Shown here piece by piece: positions 1-5,790 of a stretch of DNA of 6,042 nucleotides. Origin of the DNA: Fidelibacterota bacterium (GTDB lineage Bacteria > Fidelibacterota > Marinisomatia > Marinisomatales > UBA8229). The stretch covers positions 37,209 to 43,250 of the forward strand of contig DPYO01000051.1 in the NCBI GenBank assembly GCA_003535775.1, given 5' to 3'. A program made the position numbers and the translations under genes. Under the pieces are notes generated by a model. The model did not search any database. It saw nothing but the letters and a program-made list of their open reading frames with translations, and was not told the DNA's origin. Numbering within the stretch: the first letter of the stretch is position 1; every line of letters begins with the position of its first letter.

Positions 1-869
1 TTCATTTCCATAAAGAAAAATTCTTTTTTCTTGTCCAAAATGAACTCCATTGTCCCAACACCGATGTATCCAATTTTTTTTGCACCATGGATAGCAGCCT
101 CACCCATTCGTTTTCTTAATTCTACATCTACAACTGCCGATGGAGATTCCTCCACTAATTTCTGATGGCGTCGTTGAATAGAGCATTCCCTCTCGCCAAG
201 GTGAGCAACGTTTCCCTGGGAATCCCCGATGATCTGAATTTCAATATGACGGGGGTTTTCAATAAATTTTTCCAAGTATAAATCCCCATTTTCAAAAGCT
301 ATATTTGCTTCGGATTGAGCTGTAATGAACAATTTCTCTGTTTCTTCGGGATTACGGACCAGGCGCATGCCCCTTCCTCCTCCTCCAGCAGTTGCTTTCA
401 GCATGACTGGATATCCCATCTCCCCTGCCAATTTACTGGCTTCTGTAGGACCGGAGAGTATTCCATCACTGCCAGGAATAACTGGTACCCCAGCCTTTTC
501 CATGGTGGCTTTTGCTTGAGATTTATCTCCCATTGCATTGATGATTTCTGGAGACGGACCAATAAAGGTAAAACCATTTTTTTGACAAATTCGGGAAAAA
601 TCTGCGCTCTCTGCTAAAAATCCATATCCCGGATGAATTGCGTCAGCATTCGTGATCTCGCCTGCAGCAATAATCCGCGGTATATTCAAATAACTTTCAG
701 AACTGGAACCAGGTCCGATACAAACCGCTTCATTGGCAAATCTTACATGAAGGGAAAATTTATCAACTGTGGAATACACAGCAACTGTTTTTATCCCCAA
801 TTCATGGCAGGCTCGAATAATCCGCAGGGCAATCTCACCTCGGTTTGCAATCAGTATTTTGTTAAACAT
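1..869 (-). CDS. accC: Biotin carboxylase subunit of acetyl-CoA carboxylase (partial, C-terminus outside window)
   Basis: AccC uses ATP and bicarbonate to carboxylate the biotin carried on AccB, the first half-reaction of acetyl-CoA carboxylase in the cytoplasm. The reading frame opens at ATG 869 and stays open to the window edge, giving 289 codons plus two bases of a family usually near 450 residues. Visible landmarks are the N-terminal KILIANRGEIALRIIRAC (residues 4-21), HPGYGFLAE (79-87), the ATP-grasp glycine loop KATAGGGGRGM (158-168), EKFIENPRHIEIQ (200-212), and GERECSIQRRHQKLVEESPS (225-244). K116, K158, E200, H208, K237 and E275 fall at or within one position of the known E. coli AccC ATP, bicarbonate and biotin-site residues (from memory). 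The last readable residues, MEM, begin the conserved MEMN metal-binding stretch. The start is 6 bp after the accB stop with no strong ribosome site, which suggests translational coupling. Pyruvate or propionyl-CoA carboxylase subunits share this fold, but adjacency to accB favours AccC. Confidence 0.96.
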   Translation of the reverse strand, partial: MFNKILIANRGEIALRIIRACHELGIKTVAVYSTVDKFSLHVRFANEAVCIGPGSSSESYLNIPRIIAAGEITNADAIHPGYGFLAESADFSRICQKNGFTFIGPSPEIINAMGDKSQAKATMEKAGVPVIPGSDGILSGPTEASKLAGEMGYPVMLKATAGGGGRGMRLVRNPEETEKLFITAQSEANIAFENGDLYLEKFIENPRHIEIQIIGDSQGNVAHLGERECSIQRRHQKLVEESPSAVVDVELRKRMGEAAIHGAKKIGYIGVGTMEFILDKKKEFFFMEM

Positions 870-875
870 TCAGGC

Positions 876-1343
876 TCAGGATGAAGAGCTAAGAATAAAA
901 AGCGGTTGATCATATTCCACTGCTGCCCCATCTTTTACTAAGATACTTTGAATAACCCCGTTGGACTCCACTTCAATCTCATTCATAATCTTCATTGCTT
1001 CGATAATACACAGAGTGTCTCCTTTAGCCACTTGATCACCTTCTTTTACAAAAGGATCTTTCTCCGGGCCTGGAGATCGATAGAAAGTTCCAGGCATAGG
1101 TGAAAAAACCTCAATTCCATCTTTTGGCAGTTTTGGGGACGATTCAGAAGGAGGTTCAGAAATATCAGATGAAATTGGTGTCTCCATACGTACAGTACTA
1201 TCTGAATCAAGATCATCAGACAATACCTCTGGTGGACTTTTAACCACTCGGAACCGGCGGCCGCCCCAAAAGGTTAAGTCTATTTCATTCACTGTGGAAT
1301 TTTCTAATAAATAAATAATTTCTTTTATCTTATCCTGCCACAT
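876..1343 (-). CDS. accB: Biotin carboxyl carrier protein of acetyl-CoA carboxylase
   Basis: AccB carries covalently bound biotin between the biotin carboxylase (AccC) and the carboxyltransferase. The product is 155 residues, normal for the family. A short N-terminal region (1-35, with WGGRRFRVVK) is followed by an acidic Ser/Pro-rich linker (about 36-75) and a C-terminal biotinyl domain (about 77-152). The biotinylation motif is EAMKIMNEIE (115-124), so K118 is the predicted biotin attachment site. The thumb loop typical of true AccB, rather than of other biotinyl domains, is present as GTFYRSPGPEKDPFV (85-99). The protein ends in four serines after LFI, a small oddity. ATG 1343 is preceded by GGAG six bases upstream, which supports the start. 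It lies 38 bp after efp and 6 bp before accC, in a probable operon. Confidence 0.97.
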   Translation of the reverse strand: MWQDKIKEIIYLLENSTVNEIDLTFWGGRRFRVVKSPPEVLSDDLDSDSTVRMETPISSDISEPPSESSPKLPKDGIEVFSPMPGTFYRSPGPEKDPFVKEGDQVAKGDTLCIIEAMKIMNEIEVESNGVIQSILVKDGAAVEYDQPLFILSSSS

Positions 1344-1349
1344 AAGTTT

Positions 1350-1353
1350 CTCC
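1350..1353 (-). promoter_or_regulatory. Ribosome binding site of accB
   Basis: The minus strand reads GGAG, then six bases, then ATG at 1343. It is a good Shine-Dalgarno match with the same spacing as the sites proposed for efp and for the TPR lipoprotein gene. This helps establish that the organism uses Shine-Dalgarno initiation for at least some genes. Confidence 0.7.
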
Positions 1354-1381
1354 AGTTACTTTTTTCACAAGTTTAATAAAA

Positions 1382-1942
1382 TTATTTTGCGCGTTCTATA
1401 TATTGACCAGTACGGGTATCAATTTTTATTTTGTCATCAGAACTCACAAATAAAGGTACCTGAATTATAAATCCGGTTTCCAAAGTTGCTGGTTTTGTAG
1501 CCCCCGTTGCTGTATTCCCCTTAAACCCCGGCTCTGTGTCCGTAACTTGTAAAACGACATGGGCAGGAATGCGGACATCCAATATTTCCTGACCATCAAA
1601 TAATAAATCTACATTCATCCCTGCCACTAAAAAATCCTTTCTCCGATTAATTATGGATTCAGAAACAGTTATCTGGTCATAAGTTTTATTATCCATAAAA
1701 ATAAAAAAATCACCATCATTATACAGGTATTGCATAGGCTTCACCTCAACTCGTATAATTTCTATCCGGGCTCCGGCATTGAAGGTTTCATCAATTATTT
1801 TACCGGTCTGAATATCCTTCAATTTTGTTCGGACAAAAGCCCCTCCCTTTCCAGGTTTCACATGTTGGAATTCCAAAACTTTCATTCTTTTCCCCTTACG
1901 AAGAAGGACTGCATTATTTCGAATCTCTGCTGTTGTACCCAA
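1382..1942 (-). CDS. efp: Translation elongation factor P, probable TTG start
   Basis: EF-P binds between the ribosomal P and E sites and rescues ribosomes stalled at consecutive prolines. Starting at TTG 1942, the protein is 186 residues, close to the usual 185-190, and opens with (M)GTTAEIRN, like the ATTADLRN-type start common in the family. The KOW-like N-terminal domain contains FQHVKPGKGGAFVRTKL (25-41). K32, at the tip of the PGKGG loop, is the position that is post-translationally modified in lysine-type EF-Ps; which modification is used here cannot be told. Two OB-like domains follow, with LDVRIPAHVVLQV, TGATKPATLETG and the C-terminal hallmark IKIDTRTGQYIERAK. An in-frame ATG at 2017 would add 25 residues absent from typical EF-Ps and has no clear ribosome site, so the TTG is preferred. 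The gene heads a probable efp-accB-accC unit. Confidence 0.95.
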   Translation of the reverse strand: MGTTAEIRNNAVLLRKGKRMKVLEFQHVKPGKGGAFVRTKLKDIQTGKIIDETFNAGARIEIIRVEVKPMQYLYNDGDFFIFMDNKTYDQITVSESIINRRKDFLVAGMNVDLLFDGQEILDVRIPAHVVLQVTDTEPGFKGNTATGATKPATLETGFIIQVPLFVSSDDKIKIDTRTGQYIERAK

Positions 1943-1948
1943 AATTAT

Positions 1949-1952
1949 TCCT
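1949..1952 (-). promoter_or_regulatory. Ribosome binding site that decides the efp start
   Basis: The minus strand reads AGGA, then ATAATT, then TTG at 1942. The six-base spacing equals that of the sites before accB and the TPR lipoprotein gene. Together with the family-typical N-terminus encoded from this TTG, it argues against the longer reading from ATG 2017. Confidence 0.6.
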
Positions 1953-1965
1953 AATTTTTCACAAT

Positions 1966-1993
1966 AATTTACCGATTGCCCATAAGAATTCAA
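1966..1993 (-). promoter_or_regulatory. Possible sigma70-type promoter for efp-accB-accC
   Basis: On the minus strand TTGAAT (1993-1988) and TAAATT (1971-1966) are separated by 16 bases, each matching the sigma70 consensus hexamers at four of six positions. The predicted transcription start would fall near 1959, leaving a short leader that still includes the AGGA site. The surrounding DNA is AT-rich, so chance matches are likely, and read-through from the upstream genes is an alternative. Confidence 0.3.
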
Positions 1994-2006
1994 ACTTACG
2001 AATTCT
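1985..2006 (-). repeat. Short inverted repeat between the BatD-like gene and efp
   Basis: The minus strand reads AGAATTC, an eight-base loop GTAAGTTT, then GAATTCT: a perfect 7-bp stem about 32 bases after the BatD-like stop codon. The stem is mostly A/T and no T-run follows, so it is a poor intrinsic terminator. It overlaps the proposed -35 box of the efp promoter and could be an operator, or simply chance. Confidence 0.35.
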
Positions 2007-2038
2007 CTCCACATCATTTGTATTTTTTGTTTTAATTC

Positions 2039-2962
2039 TCACGACATTCCTACTTGAAGGTTTCTCCAGTAATTGTTTGTCGAAGTAATAAATTGTCTTG
2101 ACCATTCTAAATCATTTTCCCGTTTATTTTCTTCAGGAATCTGTTTCGCATATTTAATAAGGTCAGATCGTTTCAGTAATTCTATCCATTCTTTCAAAAG
2201 ATATGTTTCCATTTGAATTAATGAACTGTACGAATCAATCTCTTCCGTTGTCATTTCCAGGGTTTTAATATAAATGCTTGACTCAACATATTTACGAAGG
2301 ATATAGGATAATTCCACATAAAATTTCTTTACATCGCAAACTTTTTTTATTAACTCAAGACTGTCCAATGCTTCCTCATACGGAGGAGGAATTATGTTCT
2401 GTATTATTTCTTTTCTCTTTTCAATTTGAATTCTCCTTGTCCAAAGATAAACCATATATCCAAATAGCAAAAGAAAGGCTATCAATAAAATAATTTTTCT
2501 GTATAAAATTGGTGTGGTGACTGGGACGGGTTCTTTAATTGGCTTCAAATTTTTTCCATCCGAATTTTTTATCGTTGAGTAGACTGTGATAAAAAACGGA
2601 TCAGTCTCCATGATATAGTCAACGGTATTATCAGCTTTCATAATTTCTATAGGATAAGGCGGAATTTCAAGCCGACCTGTATCCCAAAACACAATGTTAA
2701 ATACAACTCCTTTTCCCTTTTTTAAATACTGCTTCTGCCGAATTTCAAAGAATTCAGAAACTTCCATATCGGGGAAAGATAAATGCAGACCGTCAGATTC
2801 TTCAGCTATAATTCTCAGGGATACAATGTCGCCGATTGTAGCCTTTGTAGTATCCACTTCAGCTTTTATATGAAATGATTCAATTTGAGAATCCTTTCTA
2901 CAACCGATCACAAATAAAATACATACCAAGCTAAAAAAATATCTAAATAATCTGTAATACAT
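2039..2962 (-). CDS. BatD-like membrane lipoprotein (short form)
   Basis: The 307-residue protein is likely anchored in the inner membrane facing the periplasm. It starts with a lipoprotein-type signal peptide ending in FVIGC, with C21 as the predicted lipidated residue. Residues about 30-130 look like one beta-sandwich domain of the BatD type: VDTTKATIGDIVSLRI (36-51), then WDTGRLEIPPYPIEI (93-107), resembling the tG-x-y-x-iPP pattern of that family. A proline-rich stretch and one strong transmembrane segment (about 157-174) follow, with positively charged RRIQIEKRKE next to it. The C-terminal part (about 180-307) is helical and cytosolic, with FYVELSYILRKYVESS and LEMTTEEI resembling the tail of BatD and DUF4381 proteins. 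Classical BatD is much longer. The gene follows DUF58 after 8 bp without a strong ribosome site. Family assignment is by pattern only, and biochemical function is unknown. Confidence 0.7.
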   Translation of the reverse strand: MYYRLFRYFFSLVCILFVIGCRKDSQIESFHIKAEVDTTKATIGDIVSLRIIAEESDGLHLSFPDMEVSEFFEIRQKQYLKKGKGVVFNIVFWDTGRLEIPPYPIEIMKADNTVDYIMETDPFFITVYSTIKNSDGKNLKPIKEPVPVTTPILYRKIILLIAFLLLFGYMVYLWTRRIQIEKRKEIIQNIIPPPYEEALDSLELIKKVCDVKKFYVELSYILRKYVESSIYIKTLEMTTEEIDSYSSLIQMETYLLKEWIELLKRSDLIKYAKQIPEENKRENDLEWSRQFITSTNNYWRNLQVGMS

Positions 2963-2970
2963 AAGATAAC

Positions 2971-3846
2971 TTAAAACCGCTTTTCACGTTGTTTAAAAAA
3001 GGACATTAGTGGCTCTACATAATCTTCTGTGGTAGAAACTGTGATAAGATCAAATTTTATTCGTTCACTTTCCTTTTTCAGCTTTCCTAATCTTTCCTTC
3101 ATAGTATGATTGTAGTTCAACCGTTCCTGATAGGAACGTGTATCAATCCACACTTCCTTCTCTGTTTCAGGATCATGAACCTTTACAAGACCCATGTCAG
3201 GAAACTCAACTTCTGATTGGTCAAAAAGGTGAATTCCAATTAAATCGTGCTTTCGGTTTGCAATGCGAAGTGCTTTCCAATATCCATCATCCTGGAAATC
3301 AGAAATGAGAAAGACAACACTTTGACGTTTTGAAACTTTGAGAAGAAAATCGAGGGCTTTGTTTATGGAAGTTCCTTTGCCCTGGGGTTTATGATACAGC
3401 AATTCTCGTATAACCCGCAATACATGGGATTTTCCTTTCTTTGGAGCTATATATTTCTCAACATCATCACTAAAAAGAATCACACCAACTTTGTCATTGT
3501 TTTTAATCGCTGAGAATCCGAGGACAGCTCCGATTTCTGCTCCGATTTCCGTCTTGAATTTATCAATAGTTCCAAAATGACCCGAGCGGCTCACGTCCAC
3601 CAAAAGAAAAACAGTCAACTCTCTTTCTTCTTCAAATATCTTTACAAAAGGTGTACCAGTTCTTGCTGTCACATTCCAATCAATAAGACGGATATCATCT
3701 CCTGGTTGGTATTCACGGACCTCAGAAAAAGTCATTCCTCTTCCCTTAAAAACGGAATGATATTCTCCCCCAAACAGATTATTTACCACCCCTCGTGTTC
3801 GGATTTCAATTCGTCGTACTTTTTGCAGAATTTCTTTCGGGATCAT
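2971..3846 (-). CDS. DUF58 domain protein with vWA-like MIDAS motif
   Basis: DUF58 proteins are usually encoded beside MoxR ATPases and are thought to work with them in protein-complex assembly or envelope functions; the exact reaction is not established. The 291-residue protein has the full family core: RRIEIRTRGVVNNLFGGEYH (11-30), then GRGMTFSEVREYQPGDDIR (35-53), and DWNVTARTGTPFVKIFEEE (56-74). A von Willebrand A-like fold follows, with a metal-ion-dependent adhesion site: DVSRS (84-88, DxSxS), T159 in GKGTS, and SDFQDD (182-187). No transmembrane segment is evident, so it is probably cytosolic. The N-terminus is typical of the family and an in-frame TAG lies just upstream, so ATG 3846 is well supported although no clear Shine-Dalgarno precedes it. 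It lies 89 bp after moxR and 8 bp before the BatD-like gene. Confidence 0.92.
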   Translation of the reverse strand: MIPKEILQKVRRIEIRTRGVVNNLFGGEYHSVFKGRGMTFSEVREYQPGDDIRLIDWNVTARTGTPFVKIFEEERELTVFLLVDVSRSGHFGTIDKFKTEIGAEIGAVLGFSAIKNNDKVGVILFSDDVEKYIAPKKGKSHVLRVIRELLYHKPQGKGTSINKALDFLLKVSKRQSVVFLISDFQDDGYWKALRIANRKHDLIGIHLFDQSEVEFPDMGLVKVHDPETEKEVWIDTRSYQERLNYNHTMKERLGKLKKESERIKFDLITVSTTEDYVEPLMSFFKQREKRF

Positions 3847-3878
3847 CGCTACAATTAACTATAAGCTAGATGACTGTT

Positions 3879-3896
3879 TGCGTTAATGGAAACGCA
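3879..3896. repeat. Small palindrome in the moxR-DUF58 gap
   Basis: TGCGTT and AACGCA flank a six-base spacer, giving a perfect 6-bp inverted repeat in the 89-bp gap. It carries the only C/G-containing stem in that AT-rich stretch. No T-run follows on either strand, so it does not look like an intrinsic terminator. An operator or an mRNA processing hairpin is possible, but this is unproven. Confidence 0.35.
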
Positions 3897-3935
3897 CCAT
3901 TTAATTGGAATGAACTGAATTAATCCTACTTATTT

Positions 3936-4931
3936 TTAAGGAATCTCAATTGTTTCAAACAATCTCCGAATAATATCCTCTGAAGTGATCTCTTCCGCTT
4001 CGGCTTCGTAGGTTAAAATGATTCTATGGCGAAGAACATCCGCTCCAATATAACGTATGTCTTCAGGGGTTACATATCCACGATGTTCTAAAAACGCTCT
4101 GGATTTTGCTGCCAGGATCAGATTAATTGATGCTCGCGGGGATCCACCATATTCAATAAGTCCCTCCAGATCCTTCAACTTGTATTTATCAGGATTCCTT
4201 GTAGAAAACACAAGATTTAATACATACTCCTCTACTTTCTGATCAACATAAATATCATCTATTACTTTTTGAGCCTTCAAAAGCTGTTGTTGATTTACTA
4301 CCGGTGTCAATACAGTATCAATTTGAGTTCTGGAAGCTTTGCGGAGTATTAGTCTTTCTTCATCAATGGATGGATAGTCTACTCTTATTTTTAGCATAAA
4401 ACGATCAGTCTGTGCTTCTGGTAAGGGATAAGTGCCTTCCTGATCTATCGGATTTTGGGTCGCAAGAACTAAAAATGGTGCATCCATCAAATAAGTTTCT
4501 TTTCCGATGGTTGTCTGACGTTCCTGCATCGCTTCAAGGAGAGCACTCTGCACTTTTGATGGTGCACGGTTAATTTCATCAGCAAGGATGACGTTTGCGA
4601 ATATCGGTCCTTTTCTTGTATCAAATTTCCCTGTGTTCTGATTATAAATAAGAGTACCAATTAAATCTGCCGGCAGCATATCGGGTGTAAATTGAATCCG
4701 TTGAAATTTCGTATCAATTAATTGGGCTAATGACTTTACAACCAGTGTTTTGGCCAATCCTGGGACTCCCTCCAACAAAATATGCCCATTCGCCAACATA
4801 CCAATCAGAATCCGGTTCACTAATTCTTCTTGGCCAACAATAACTTCTTTGAGAGCTTTTTTTAGATCATCAACAAAGGTGGATTCCCGTGAAATCCTTT
4901 CATTGATCTCAGTTAAACTAAAATCTGACAT
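3936..4931 (-). CDS. MoxR-family AAA+ ATPase
   Basis: MoxR ATPases are cytosolic hexameric chaperone-like machines that act on partner complexes, often vWA or DUF58 proteins encoded next door. The 331-residue product is of normal length. Key elements are all present: Walker A GVPGLAKT (55-62), Walker B VILADEINRA (114-123, D118 and E119), sensor 1 in LATQNP (N160), the arginine-finger region PEAQTDRF (R177) and sensor 2 in GGSPRAS (R266). The AAA_lid-type C-terminal helices run to about residue 328. It should therefore be an active ATPase. It starts 12 bp after the TPR lipoprotein stop with no strong ribosome site, consistent with cotranscription and coupling, and precedes the DUF58 gene. The substrate cannot be read from sequence. 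'moxR' is a family label here; no role in methanol oxidation is implied. Confidence 0.95.
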   Translation of the reverse strand: MSDFSLTEINERISRESTFVDDLKKALKEVIVGQEELVNRILIGMLANGHILLEGVPGLAKTLVVKSLAQLIDTKFQRIQFTPDMLPADLIGTLIYNQNTGKFDTRKGPIFANVILADEINRAPSKVQSALLEAMQERQTTIGKETYLMDAPFLVLATQNPIDQEGTYPLPEAQTDRFMLKIRVDYPSIDEERLILRKASRTQIDTVLTPVVNQQQLLKAQKVIDDIYVDQKVEEYVLNLVFSTRNPDKYKLKDLEGLIEYGGSPRASINLILAAKSRAFLEHRGYVTPEDIRYIGADVLRHRIILTYEAEAEEITSEDIIRRLFETIEIP

Positions 4932-4943
4932 AACAAATTAGGT

Positions 4944-5678
4944 TTAAGAAGTTATATGTTTGAGCTGGGGAATATCATTTATATCCTTGCCAATAAAATC
5001 CAATTCAAATTTTACAGATGGTGTTAACTCATGGTCAGGATATTTTTGTAAAAATAAATTGTATTCAATCTGGGCATTTTCAGAATCATCCAATACATTT
5101 GCATAGATATACCCAATCATAAACTGGGCATGGGGCTCCTGTTTTGATCCCGGGAAATCATTGATTATTTTACGATAAGAGTCAATTGCCAAATCAAAAT
5201 TCCGTTGATCATTCATATAAATATCTCCGATGAGATATTGGGCTTTGGAGGCAATTTCATGAGAGGGAAATTTATTCACTAAATAATTTAGCGTTTTAAT
5301 AGAGCCATTTATATCCTTGGCATTCCTTTTTGTTTCTGCTGTCGTAAACAACCAATTAGGAAATTGCCTTATTTCCTCCTTGCTTCTTATTCCATAATCT
5401 GAATCAGGATAGTTATTCACTAGGCTATTCAGCGTTTTATACCCATTATCATAATCATTGAGGTAATCGAGGTAGATACTGGCAATTTGATAACCCGCAC
5501 TGTCAGCCAAAGGATCATGTGGATATTTTTCAAAAACAATTTGGAATGACTCAAGAGCAAAATCATATTTTTCATTTAAAAGATGTTCCTGTCCGATCTG
5601 CATCACTTCTTTCGGTGATTTTCCACAACCAGAAAACAGAGTTAGGACAATACCCAATATTAGTAGCTTTATCTTCAT
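4944..5678 (-). CDS. TPR-repeat outer-membrane lipoprotein, BamD/CpoB-like
   Basis: The 244-residue protein begins with a signal peptide and lipobox ending LFSGC, predicting lipidation at C18. The residues after it (GKSPKE) lack the Asp+2 inner-membrane retention signal of E. coli. The rest is helical repeats of TPR type with recurring turn signatures: FEKYPHDPLADSA (49-61), NNYPDSDYG (88-96), NKFPSHEIASKAQ (135-147), NDFPGSKQEPHAQ (173-185) and QKYPDHELTPSVK (211-223), so about five repeats. Such proteins serve as periplasmic scaffolds. BamD, of nearly identical length, is the lipoprotein partner of BamA, and the preceding gene is BamA-like. However, the later repeats resemble generic CpoB/YbgF-type TPRs as much as BamD, so no symbol is assigned. 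ATG 5678 is preceded by AGGG with six-base spacing. It is followed closely by moxR. Confidence 0.8.
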   Translation of the reverse strand: MKIKLLILGIVLTLFSGCGKSPKEVMQIGQEHLLNEKYDFALESFQIVFEKYPHDPLADSAGYQIASIYLDYLNDYDNGYKTLNSLVNNYPDSDYGIRSKEEIRQFPNWLFTTAETKRNAKDINGSIKTLNYLVNKFPSHEIASKAQYLIGDIYMNDQRNFDLAIDSYRKIINDFPGSKQEPHAQFMIGYIYANVLDDSENAQIEYNLFLQKYPDHELTPSVKFELDFIGKDINDIPQLKHITS

Positions 5679-5684
5679 GTTTTT

Positions 5685-5688
5685 CCCT
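5685..5688 (-). promoter_or_regulatory. Ribosome binding site of the TPR lipoprotein gene
   Basis: The minus strand reads AGGG, then AAAAAC, then ATG at 5678. The purine-rich core and six-base spacing match the sites at accB and efp, supporting this start, which also yields a complete lipoprotein signal peptide. Confidence 0.55.
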
Positions 5689-5718
5689 GATAATATTTAT
5701 TTATTAACAAAACTGTTT

Positions 5719-5747
5719 AATTTATGTGAAATCAATTGTTTATTCAA
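5719..5747 (-). promoter_or_regulatory. Possible sigma70-type promoter before the TPR lipoprotein gene
   Basis: TTGAAT (5747-5742) and TAAATT (5724-5719) are separated by 17 bases on the minus strand, within the 112-bp gap after the Omp85 gene. They are the same two hexamers as in the candidate promoter before efp. The start codon is about 40 bases downstream. The gap is very AT-rich, so the match could be accidental. Apart from this and the ribosome site, I see only A/T runs there; an AT-only stem with a T-run just after the Omp85 stop is too weak to call a terminator. Confidence 0.3.
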
Positions 5748-5790
5748 AATAAAATAGGAAGTTTACCTTGAAAAAAATCCAATTTTTAAT

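Noticed and set aside
315..884. Plus-strand open frames within accC
   Set aside because: They lie antisense to a clearly conserved biotin carboxylase, resemble no known protein and have no supporting ribosome site.
1992..1999. TAAGTTTG on the minus strand (1998-1991) as a Bacteroidota-type -7 element (TAnnTTTG)
   Set aside because: It matches the -7 consensus, but no TTG-type -33 element is visible at the right distance and it falls in the loop and arm of the inverted repeat. A single match is not enough.
1730..2088. Plus-strand open frames over efp and the gap beyond it
   Set aside because: They are low-complexity antisense readings of efp, rich in Phe, Ser and Leu from A/T-rich DNA.
3936..4931. 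Assigning a specific role such as methanol dehydrogenase maturation or gas vesicle function to the MoxR ATPase
   Set aside because: No methanol dehydrogenase or gas vesicle genes are nearby; only family membership is supported.
2278..5707. Other plus-strand open frames (about 60-95 codons) opposite the envelope genes
   Set aside because: Each is antisense to a better-supported gene, with no recognisable domain or start context.
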